Assembly: GCA_959604355.1 (NCBI GenBank)
Contig: CAUHAO010000003.1
Coordinates: 66,789 to 130,788, forward strand
Direction: 5' to 3'
From: an uncultured Eubacteriales bacterium
GTDB lineage: Bacteria; Bacillota; Clostridia; Oscillospirales; UBA644
DNA: 64,000 bases
The translations under genes were made by a program, and so were the position numbers. The first letter of the stretch is position 1. The number at the start of each line of letters is the position of its first letter. Of the stretch, positions 7,972 to 14,978 are shown in pieces. Below the pieces are notes generated by a model. The model worked only from the letters and a program-made list of their open reading frames with translations, was not told where the DNA came from and did no database searches.

Positions 7972-9306
7972 TTATAGTCCGAGTATTGATGACGCTATAA
8001 AGAAATACATAAGCAGAGCGAGCGCGTCGACGATTGTCGTTATGAACGGGCTTGCCATGACCGCGGGGTCGAAACCTACGGCTTTAGCGGCTATGGGAAG
8101 AGTGCATCCGATGATCTTTGCAAGTATCACGACAAATACAAGCGTCAGGCATACCGCTATTGCCACTGGGATCGTCGTTCTGTCGATTACCATGAGCTTT
8201 ACGAATCCTGCAGCCGCGAGCACGGTGCCGCACAGAAACGCGACGCGGACTTCTTTCCAGATTATGCGGAGTATGTCGCGAAGCTCTATTTCACCCAGCG
8301 ATAAACCGCGGATTATCGTGACGGAAGCCTGCCCGCCCGCGTTGCCGCCCGTGTCCATAAGCATTGGGATGAACGCGGTGAGTATCGGGAGTGCCGCAAG
8401 AGCGGATTCAAACGAGGTGATTATTTTCCCCGTAAATGTTGCCGACACCATCAGCAGAAGCAGCCAGGGGATACGCTTGCGCCATGTTTCAAAAACGCCT
8501 GTTTTGAGATACGGCTTATCGGTAGGAAGAATAGCCGCCATTTTTTCAATATCCTCGGTAGTCTCTTCCTGGATGACGTCGATAGCGTCGTCGAATGTAA
8601 CGATACCGACGAGGCGGTTTTCTGAATCGACAACGGGAATAGCCATAAGTCCGTATTTGTTGAGTATCTGCGCAACAGTTTCCTGGTCATCCGTCGTCTG
8701 CACGGAGATGACGTTTGTTTCCATTATGTCGCCGATGATCTTTTCGGGTGCGGAAAGAAGAAGCGTTTTGACGGATACGATGCCTTCGAGATGTCGGGAC
8801 GAATCCACGACGTAGCAGGTGTAGATTGTTTCCTTGTCAACACCAGTGCGTCTTATTTTTGCAAACGCTTCGGTGACGGTCATTGCCTTATTCAGGTCAA
8901 CGAACTCGACCGTCATGACACTTCCGGCGCTGTCGTCGGGGTATCGCAGAAGTTCGTTTATGGTTTTGCGTGTCTGCGCGTCTGTATTCGCCAGAATACG
9001 GCGCACGACGTTTGCAGGCATCTCGTCAACGATGTCCGCCGCGTCATCGGCGTAAAGTTCGTCCATGACGTCATGTATCTCTTTGTCGCTGAAGCTCTTG
9101 ATGAGCAGTGTCTGCGCATCATTTTCCATTTCGACAAATGTTTCCGCCGCCAGCTCTTTCGGCAGCAGACGGAATACGACAGGGAGCATCTCCGATGGAA
9201 CCTCATCGAGATAGATCGCGATGTCGGCAGGGTTCATTTCCACGAGGATCTTTTTGAGCTCGGGAAAATTTCTTGTTGCGATGAAATCCGTGAATTGTTC
9301 AGTCAT
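7972..9306 (-). CDS. mgtE: Magnesium transporter MgtE
   Basis: MgtE is a dimeric Mg2+ channel gated by cytoplasmic Mg2+. The 444-residue protein shows the N-domain (residues 1-125, with DEMPANVVRRIL), a pair of CBS domains (about 130-250, with YTCYVVDSSRHLEGIVSVK and LMAIPVVDSENRLVGIVTFD), a plug helix, and five membrane helices from about residue 275, with FIPMLMDTGGNAGGQ forming the pore-lining stretch. The ATG follows AGGAGG at 9320-9315. Expression is probably controlled by the structured leader described separately. Confidence 0.96.
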   Translation of the reverse strand: MTEQFTDFIATRNFPELKKILVEMNPADIAIYLDEVPSEMLPVVFRLLPKELAAETFVEMENDAQTLLIKSFSDKEIHDVMDELYADDAADIVDEMPANVVRRILANTDAQTRKTINELLRYPDDSAGSVMTVEFVDLNKAMTVTEAFAKIRRTGVDKETIYTCYVVDSSRHLEGIVSVKTLLLSAPEKIIGDIMETNVISVQTTDDQETVAQILNKYGLMAIPVVDSENRLVGIVTFDDAIDVIQEETTEDIEKMAAILPTDKPYLKTGVFETWRKRIPWLLLLMVSATFTGKIITSFESALAALPILTAFIPMLMDTGGNAGGQASVTIIRGLSLGEIELRDILRIIWKEVRVAFLCGTVLAAAGFVKLMVIDRTTIPVAIAVCLTLVFVVILAKIIGCTLPIAAKAVGFDPAVMASPFITTIVDALALLMYFFIASSILGL

Positions 9307-9530
9307 TTGTCTTGTCCTCCTAAATTTTGCCGGGGTTTTAGAAGGAAGGTAATGACACGGTCCCTATCCGGGCCGGTATATCAGAGTGACAACAAAGGCT
9401 CACCGTCAGCGGTGTCCGAAATATTGTCTGCTACGACACGCCGCCGTCGCGGAACAGTGCCGTTACTACTTCCGGTGTCCATTTGTTTCACCTCACGTTT
9501 GTCGTTGGAATTTCCTGAAAAGGTAATCCC
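9307..9530 (-). promoter_or_regulatory. Structured mgtE leader, candidate translational riboswitch
   Basis: About 220 bases lie between the promoter and mgtE. Three pairings are visible. P1 joins 9492-9479 with 9398-9385 and closes a domain with further internal hairpins. Segment 9473-9457 can pair with 9358-9344 over about 15 positions. Segment 9346-9337 pairs over 10 bases with 9324-9315, which contains the mgtE Shine-Dalgarno site. The last two pairings overlap by three bases (9346-9344), as expected for a switch that exposes or hides the ribosome site. I could not match the canonical M-box motifs, so the class is unassigned. Confidence 0.6.
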
Positions 9531-9559
9531 ATTATATACTCCCGGTCAAAATTTGTCAA
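9531..9559 (-). promoter_or_regulatory. Consensus sigma-A promoter for mgtE
   Basis: On the minus strand a perfect TTGACA (9559-9554) and a perfect TATAAT (9536-9531) are 17 bases apart, about 220 bases before the mgtE start. Confidence 0.9.
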
Positions 9560-9629
9560 GCGTTTTCACAAAAAATTATCTCCTGTTTTTTTGAAAAAAA
9601 CAAGTCTTTTTTCTCGTTTTCAAAAGGGG

Positions 9630-9658
9630 TTGCAAAATGCGCGAATTTGTGGTAAAAT
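9630..9658 (+). promoter_or_regulatory. Sigma-A promoter for ylmH
   Basis: TTGCAA (9630-9635) and TAAAAT (9653-9658) are 17 bases apart. Predicted transcription starts only about 15 bases before the ATG at 9680. Confidence 0.8.
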
Positions 9659-9679
9659 ATGGCTCAAAGAGGTGAAAAC

Positions 9680-10423
9680 ATGAGCGACGAACGTATTTTT
9701 TCGGGCAGGATAAACGACCTTGCGCAGCGTGCGCAGGCTCGGGGTTGCCATACATATTCCGAATTTCTCACTCTTTCCGAACAGGACGACGTTTCAAAAA
9801 TGAAATTCGACGCGGAACTCTCTTTTTTCGGCGGTTTTGACGGCGCGGAGCGGCGCATAGCGTGTTTCCGCGGCGAAGGATGCGTGTATGATGAAACACC
9901 GCCTGTCGTATGTGTCAAAGTCGCGCCCGTTGCGCAGAAATTCGCGGACGACCTTACGCACAGGGATTTTCTCGGGTCATTGATGGGACTGGGAATACGG
10001 CGCGAGGTGCTGGGCGATATAATTTTGCACGAGAACCGCGGGTACGTTTTCTGCCTTGACTCGGTGGCGGAGCATATCTGCGCGGAGATGAAAAAAGTGC
10101 GTCATACGGACGTGAAATGCGCCGTTGTGGATGAACCTCCGACGGATGCGGTCGCTTTGCCAGAAATAACGCGCACGGTCGTGCAGTCGGAACGTCTTGA
10201 CGCGATAGTCGCGGCGGTGTTCAAGCTTTCGCGCGGCGCGTCACAGGAGCTTATAGAGCTTGAACGTGTTTTCGTCAACGGCAAGCCCGTAACGAGTGCC
10301 ACATACACGCCGAAACAGGGTCAGATAATCTCCGTGCGCGGCTCGGGACGCTTCATCTACGAAGGCGTCGGCGGCGAAACGCGTAAAGGCAGGCTCGGCA
10401 TTCAGGTGCGAGTGTATCGGTGA
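9680..10423 (+). CDS. ylmH: YlmH-family S4-domain RNA-binding protein
   Basis: YlmH proteins bind ribosomal RNA or tRNA-bearing 50S subunits and have been linked to rescue of stalled large subunits and to division in Gram-positives. The protein has an N-terminal YlmH domain with DFLGSLMGLGIRREVLGDI and a C-terminal S4 domain with SERLDAIVAAVFKLSRG and VFVNGKPVTS. The chosen ATG follows AGAGGTG; an ATG 21 bases upstream lacks a ribosome site and lies at the predicted transcript start. The gene stands alone here, away from a divIVA/sepF cluster. Confidence 0.9.
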   Translation: MSDERIFSGRINDLAQRAQARGCHTYSEFLTLSEQDDVSKMKFDAELSFFGGFDGAERRIACFRGEGCVYDETPPVVCVKVAPVAQKFADDLTHRDFLGSLMGLGIRREVLGDIILHENRGYVFCLDSVAEHICAEMKKVRHTDVKCAVVDEPPTDAVALPEITRTVVQSERLDAIVAAVFKLSRGASQELIELERVFVNGKPVTSATYTPKQGQIISVRGSGRFIYEGVGGETRKGRLGIQVRVYR

Positions 10424-10445
10424 CACATTTATATGTCTGAATATG

Positions 10446-10476
10446 AAAAAGCCCCGAAAGTTCGGGGCTTTCTTTG
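10446..10476. terminator. Bidirectional intrinsic terminator
   Basis: AAAGCCCCGA/TCGGGGCTTT hairpin with T-rich flanks on both strands. It ends ylmH on the plus strand and the anchored-protein operon on the minus strand. Confidence 0.9.
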
Positions 10477-10503
10477 TTTTCTGCAGACCGTTTGAGCGCG
10501 TGT

Positions 10504-11298
10504 TTACGCCTCTTTTTTCTTCAGCGCGAGCGCGGCTATGCCGACTGTCGCCGAGGTGACGCCGAGCGCCGCCCATGTCCACGGGGAAGCATCTGACGTG
10601 TCGGGGTTTTCGCCGAGGATGTACTTCTTTGTTGCGTATACGGCGAAGGCAGAGCAGTTTTCCTGAGACCTATGCGCCCAGCCGGCAGACGCCATTTTGT
10701 TTTCCTCTGACAAGTATACGCCCTCTTCAAAATTATTTATATCGTAGAAATAACGGTATTCGTCGATAGTGTCAACAGATTCCTCAGTTCTGGGAAAAAA
10801 TCCATGTCCAGCCCAATTGCCCGAATATGGATGAATTTTCATCATATAGAGGATACCGTCGAAACCTTTTATACGTGGGAATACGAAGTCGCCTAGATCT
10901 GTAACGAAATTGATATCTCGGAAAGCATTAGGTTCAACAGCGTGTCCGTCTTCGGTGATTACTAAAGACGACCTGATTGTGAAGGTTTCATTTTCTTCAT
11001 ATGGAAATCCGTCCGGAGCATAGTGCACTTCAAGGACTTTTATACGAACGCTTTTGACAAGCTGCCCTTCGATACGGTCTCCACCCAACCAGCTGTATTC
11101 TGCCTCCTCTTCTTCTGTGGCAAATATATAATCCTCTATATAGACATGCATAACGGCGAAGTCCTGCGGCCAATCGTAAACCTCACGGTCCCACCAACCG
11201 TTAGGCTCTACCTCTGATGCTCGAGTTACGGGGACAATATTCGCAAATATAACTATAATTAAAAAGGCAACAAACAAGCTTTTTTTACTCTGATTCAT
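10504..11298 (-). CDS. Exported protein with NPDTSD-type C-terminal anchor (copy A)
   Basis: No known family was recognised. About 264 residues: a signal peptide (MNQSKKSLFVAFLIIVIFAN, cleavage after about residue 29), a globular extracellular region, then GENPDTSDASPWTWAALG, a hydrophobic helix and KKKEA. This end has the layout of a sortase sorting signal. The first 110 or so residues equal those of copy B (12296-13132); after that the two diverge. The second ATG (11298) is chosen because GGGTGA lies 8 bases upstream of it. It is the last gene of the B-C-A operon and overlaps or abuts the stop of gene C. Confidence 0.75.
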   Translation of the reverse strand: MNQSKKSLFVAFLIIVIFANIVPVTRASEVEPNGWWDREVYDWPQDFAVMHVYIEDYIFATEEEEAEYSWLGGDRIEGQLVKSVRIKVLEVHYAPDGFPYEENETFTIRSSLVITEDGHAVEPNAFRDINFVTDLGDFVFPRIKGFDGILYMMKIHPYSGNWAGHGFFPRTEESVDTIDEYRYFYDINNFEEGVYLSEENKMASAGWAHRSQENCSAFAVYATKKYILGENPDTSDASPWTWAALGVTSATVGIAALALKKKEA

Positions 11299-11300
11299 AC

Positions 11301-12299
11301 TCATTCACCCAATTCTTGTTTTAATATCATTGCCGTCACGTCTTTTTTTTTCTTCAGCGCGAGCGCGGCTATACCGACTGTCGCCGAGGTGACGCCGAGC
11401 GCCGCCCATGTCCACGGGAACGCATCTGACGTGTCGGGGTTCCTCGGATTGTCTATAGCTCTCGTTTTGTAGATTCGGATTTTTTCAGGGTCATTCTCTT
11501 TAAAATAAAAAACATATTGCGGTGTTAAATAGTCATCACAAACATATTTTATCTCATAATACAACAGGTTTTCTTCCGAAAGTTCGGGATGATGGGGTTT
11601 AATGGACTTTTTAAGAACATCCTCCGGGTTAAGCAGTTTTGCGTAACCGACAAAATCCTTTGTGAGCCATTCTTTCATTGGATATGAAAGACCTGTAAAG
11701 GTGTGGTCATAGATTGTATAGAATACGGATTCGTGTAAGATCTCGGCATTTGAAAAAAAACGATCTTCATACGATTCAAAATTGTTATTGAAAAACGCCG
11801 GATAGTCCGCCTTTATCTGATCAATCGCAGAAAGAATGCCTTTGCCTATAATATTGAAACCTTCATCTTCGGGAAATTTATACATTTTGTTTTCCGGGAA
11901 ATAAACCTTCACGTATCCATAACCGGTAATGAATATTTTGTACCCGTCTTCTAATTCTGCATACCATCCGTCTTCTTGAAATTGAGTTATTGCGTCTTTT
12001 CTTCGTGAAAGTTTAACAGATGTGGATTTACCTAACATGGAAAGAATCTTTCTATACCATTTTTGAGCGGTTTCTTTATCCACTAATTTTTCAGGATCGT
12101 ACTTGGGGCCAAGAGTTGACAATGACGGATTCCGATACATAGCCGGATGCCGATATATAGGAAGATATGTTTCCTGTGTTTCTGTCAAGCGAAGTTTATC
12201 TTCTGAATCGCCGCGATTTTCGTGCTCTGCCAAGCCCGAAAATGTAAAAAAAGCGAACTCGAAAAATATAATCAATATTATAAGAACACGTTTACTCAT
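11301..12299 (-). CDS. Exported protein with NPDTSD-type C-terminal anchor (gene C)
   Basis: The 332-residue protein has a signal peptide (SKRVLIILIIFFEFAFFTF), a body without a recognised domain, and the shared end NPDTSDAFPWTWAALG followed by a membrane helix and KKKKD. The body differs completely from copies A and B; only the anchor is common. The body contains alternating charged and aromatic residues and reads as one globular domain. The ATG follows AGGAGG and overlaps the stop of gene B (ATGA), so translation is coupled. Confidence 0.75.
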   Translation of the reverse strand: MSKRVLIILIIFFEFAFFTFSGLAEHENRGDSEDKLRLTETQETYLPIYRHPAMYRNPSLSTLGPKYDPEKLVDKETAQKWYRKILSMLGKSTSVKLSRRKDAITQFQEDGWYAELEDGYKIFITGYGYVKVYFPENKMYKFPEDEGFNIIGKGILSAIDQIKADYPAFFNNNFESYEDRFFSNAEILHESVFYTIYDHTFTGLSYPMKEWLTKDFVGYAKLLNPEDVLKKSIKPHHPELSEENLLYYEIKYVCDDYLTPQYVFYFKENDPEKIRIYKTRAIDNPRNPDTSDAFPWTWAALGVTSATVGIAALALKKKKDVTAMILKQELGE

Positions 12300-13132
12300 G
12301 ATATATGAGACCTCCTGAATGATTCTGCACCGTCACGTCTTTTTTTCTTCAGCGCGAGCGCGGCTATACCGACTGTCGCCGCGGAGACACCGAGCGCCGC
12401 CCATGTCCACGGGGAAGTGTCTGACGTGTCGGGGTTTTCGTCGAGGATGTACTTCTTTGTTGCGTATACGGCGAAGGAAGAGCAGTTTTTCTGAGACATA
12501 CGTGCAGAGGCTGCAGGGCTCTCTTTGTTTTTCTCTGACAAGTATACGCCCTCTTCGAAATTATCTATATCGTAGAAATAGCGGTATTCGTCGATTGTTT
12601 CAACAGATTCTTCAGTTCTGGGGAAAAATCCATAATCAAACCAATTGTTCGGGTCTTTAAATGATCTTGCCATATAGAGGATACCGTCGAAGCCTTTTAA
12701 AACGGGGAACACACAATCGTTAATCTCTGTATTGTAATTGGCAGCTCGGAAAGCATCTGCTTTAACAGCGTGTCCGTCTTCAGTGATTACTAAAGACGTC
12801 CACGACCTGATTGTGAAGGTTTCATTTTCTTCATATGGAAATCCGTCCGGAGCATAGTGCACTTCAAGGACTTTTATACGAACGCTTTTGACAAGCTGCC
12901 CTTCGATACGGTCTCCACCCAACCAGCTGTATTCTGCCTCCTCTTCTTCTGTGGCAAATATATAATCCTCTATATAGACATGCATAACGGCGAAGTCCTG
13001 CGGCCAATCGTAAACCTCACGGTCCCACCAACCGTTAGGCTCTACCTCTGATGCTCGAGTTACGGGGACAATATTCGCAAATATAACTATAATTAAAAAG
13101 GCAACAAACAAGCTTTTTTTACTCTGATTCAT
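12296..13132 (-). CDS. Exported protein with NPDTSD-type C-terminal anchor (copy B)
   Basis: About 278 residues with the same signal peptide and N-terminal half as copy A, a diverged middle (about residues 115-200), and ENPDTSDTSPWTWAALG followed by a hydrophobic helix and KKKRR. One two-residue difference (WT at about residue 113, absent in copy A) marks where identity ends. The function is unknown; surface display is inferred from the ends. The start at 13132 is preferred over 13138 by spacing from GGGTGA. Upstream lies a broken gene with the same anchor. Confidence 0.75.
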   Translation of the reverse strand: MNQSKKSLFVAFLIIVIFANIVPVTRASEVEPNGWWDREVYDWPQDFAVMHVYIEDYIFATEEEEAEYSWLGGDRIEGQLVKSVRIKVLEVHYAPDGFPYEENETFTIRSWTSLVITEDGHAVKADAFRAANYNTEINDCVFPVLKGFDGILYMARSFKDPNNWFDYGFFPRTEESVETIDEYRYFYDIDNFEEGVYLSEKNKESPAASARMSQKNCSSFAVYATKKYILDENPDTSDTSPWTWAALGVSAATVGIAALALKKKRRDGAESFRRSHIS

Positions 13133-13169
13133 ACTCATTCACCCAATTCTTGTTTTAATATCATTGCCG

Positions 13170-13850
13170 TCACGTCTTTTTTTTCTTCAGCGCGAGCGCG
13201 GCTATACCGACTGTCGCCGCGGAGACACCGAGCGCCGCCCATGTCCACGGGGAAGTGTCTGACGTGTCGGGGTTTTCGCCGAGGATGTATTTTCGATATG
13301 CGTAGTCCGTGTGCCCTTCGGCTATTTTTTTAATGTTGATACATAATAATCATAATGATAACTCGAGCCATCGTTCGGGATTATGTAATAGTGATTCAAT
13401 TCTTCTATTTCAGAAAAAGGTTTATCCGTAACGGATAAAAGGTCTGCGATACCTATAGTGCCCGCTTCTTTATTTAAAGTTATATATGCAAAAGATTCTG
13501 ATACTATGCTACTGGGAACGGATTCACTCGGCTTATAGATTTCAATATTATTTGAAAACTGTTACCATAAATCACAATAGAGTGCCGTCGGCGTTTTTAA
13601 ATATAACCGAGGAAAGATCCTCAGGCGATTCTTGCTCTTACAGTCTGGAGACATATCCTGCCTTACGCGCTTCTTCAAGCGTCATGTTTGCTGGGATGTC
13701 ATCAGCCTGCAAAATCTTTGAAGTTTGCGTCTCTTTTGTTGCTGCTGACGTTTCAGTCGCTGCGGTTGTCGATATAAAACCACCGAAAGCAGAAAACAGC
13801 ATACATACGGTAATTACAAGTGTCAGGACTCTTTTCATTTTCGTTGTCAT
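13170..13850 (-). pseudogene. Broken anchored-protein gene D behind signal-peptide block 1
   Basis: The minus strand starts with the signal-peptide segment MTTKMKRVLTLVITVCML and reads to GYVSRL, then TAA (13640-13638). After that the frame continues to NADGTLL and another stop, then shifts into a frame encoding about 80 residues ending IPNDGSSYHYDYYVS, and shifts again in a T7 run near 13325 to reach KYILGENPDTSDTSPWTWAA and a KKKKT end at 13170. At least two stops and two frame changes make it non-functional as one protein. It shares its first part with the metzincin gene at 14979-17237 and its end with genes A, B and C. Confidence 0.75.
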
Positions 13851-14199
13851 TTTCTTTTTCCTTTTCCTTTCGTTAGTTATACGTTCTATTTCTATAGTAT
13901 TCTGCGAGAGCGATTTCCTCCTTTCTGATTTTATTATTTTTACTGTTTTGCTCTCGCATACTATATATAGCCAAAATGCCAAATCTACCCTTTGATCGGA
14001 AAAAAGTCGAAAAAAGTTTGTTTTTATGGAGCGTGAGGACGTTTAACGCGGAATTTTGAGCTGTAAAAGCAGGATTTTTTCATTTGTCAAGAGAGCATCA
14101 GCCGCGGCGTGCTTTTCCGCAGGAAAAGCGCGCCCGCCGCCTCGAAAGCGGCGACGGGCGCAGCAAAGCCCCACGGGCTTTGCGCGCCGCGGGGCTGGA
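13582..14199 (-). repeat. 618-base direct repeat, copy 1 (triple hairpin, leader, signal peptide)
   Basis: By eye this block equals 16969-17586 (offset 3387, no indels) except for five clustered differences in one hairpin loop at 14142-14147. In reading order on the minus strand it holds three strong hairpins (14183-14163, 14160-14131, 14129-14111), a long A+T-rich leader with an inverted repeat around a GGAGG-bearing loop, and the first 70 codons of a secreted protein including an in-frame TAA. Confidence 0.9.
13934..13960 (-). promoter_or_regulatory. Bipartite upstream motif, copy 1
   Basis: TATGCGAGAGCA (13960-13949), five bases, then GTAAAAATAA (13943-13934). The same two elements, four bases apart, lie at 57764-57789 upstream of the lipoprotein sortase at a similar distance from the start codon. 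The first element is also one arm of a long inverted repeat with GCTCTCGC (about 13906-13899). Confidence 0.5.
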
Positions 14200-14208
14200 C
14201 TATACATT

Positions 14209-14967
14209 TTAGTGGAATTCTTTTACTTTTTCAAATACTTCGTTTATGTTTACACGGTCAATAATCTTTTCGGGAATGAAAATGCGATAAAGAGAATCTG
14301 TTCCGAGCGTCGAAGAGTATTTCCAGTATGCCGAATAGCCTCGAAAATATTCCAAACTGCCGTCCGGCGTACGACGAAAATCACTGCCGTCCGGAGTGCG
14401 ACGGTAACCTGAAAAGCTTACCGACGGGTCGTAACTGCTTATAATTCCGTTCTTATATTCGGGGGCTAATTCAATACTCCCCGGTAAACCGTAGTGATGC
14501 ACTAAGATCCAAACGTTTTCCCCGTTGCATCCATTTCCTCCGTGATGATCTGCATCGCAGCCTATAGGATGCAAAAATGCAATAAAATAGGAATGTAGAT
14601 ATGAATAATCTTTTTTCCATTGACTTACACAATCTTCCTCAAGCCTGAAATGTGCCAGCTCGTAGCCTTCGATTTCCGGAACGAGTTCTATCCACTTTTT
14701 AACACGCTCGTATGATTCCGGATACACGGCGTCTTGCTTTACCGAATCAAGAAATTCCGATTTAGAGTATCCGTATATTTCCGAAAATATAGGAAATTCC
14801 AACAAAGCCTCATCGTCAGTGGGATTTTCTGTTTCGGAAGTCGAGGGCTCTGTCCGGGTCACTGTTTCGGAGGTCGGATTTTCGCCCTGATCAATACTGT
14901 TATTAAGTTTACATCCTGCAAGGGGAATTAAAAGAGCAATAACCAATAAAATTAGACTTTTTTTCAT
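14209..14967 (-). CDS. Predicted lipoprotein of unknown function
   Basis: About 252 residues. The start at 14967 follows GAAGGAG; it gives MKKSLILLVIALLIPLAGC with a lipobox LAGC, so the mature protein is expected to be lipid-anchored outside the membrane. A Ser/Thr/Glu linker follows the cysteine. No domain was recognised in the body, which contains HHGGNGCNGENVW and a tandem duplication of about nine residues (RRTPDGS twice near residues 195-212). It begins directly after the stop of the metzincin gene and ends at the triple hairpin of repeat copy 1. Confidence 0.75.
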   Translation of the reverse strand: MKKSLILLVIALLIPLAGCKLNNSIDQGENPTSETVTRTEPSTSETENPTDDEALLEFPIFSEIYGYSKSEFLDSVKQDAVYPESYERVKKWIELVPEIEGYELAHFRLEEDCVSQWKKDYSYLHSYFIAFLHPIGCDADHHGGNGCNGENVWILVHHYGLPGSIELAPEYKNGIISSYDPSVSFSGYRRTPDGSDFRRTPDGSLEYFRGYSAYWKYSSTLGTDSLYRIFIPEKIIDRVNINEVFEKVKEFH

Positions 14968-14978
14968 AACAAACTCCT

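Larger units (their letters stand above)
10504..13290 (-). repeat. Four copies of one C-terminal anchor module
   Basis: A module of about 110 bases encoding NPDTSD, SPWTWAALG, a hydrophobic helix and a lysine tail occurs at about 10504-10615, 11345-11450, 12335-12440 and 13170-13275. The copies are nearly identical in DNA although the bodies before them differ. In addition about 350 bases covering the 5' halves of copies A and B (about 10990-11340 and 12824-13175) are nearly identical. Confidence 0.85.

Noticed and set aside
9307..9530. mgtE leader as a canonical M-box
   Set aside because: The conserved M-box blocks (for example the GGTGAGGCTCC region and the CTACGA end) are not present in recognisable form, so only an unassigned structured leader is reported.
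13486..13995. Plus-strand frame of 169 codons, duplicated at 16888-17382
   Set aside because: It is the antisense of the repeated signal-peptide block; the minus strand has the signal peptide, start and ribosome site.
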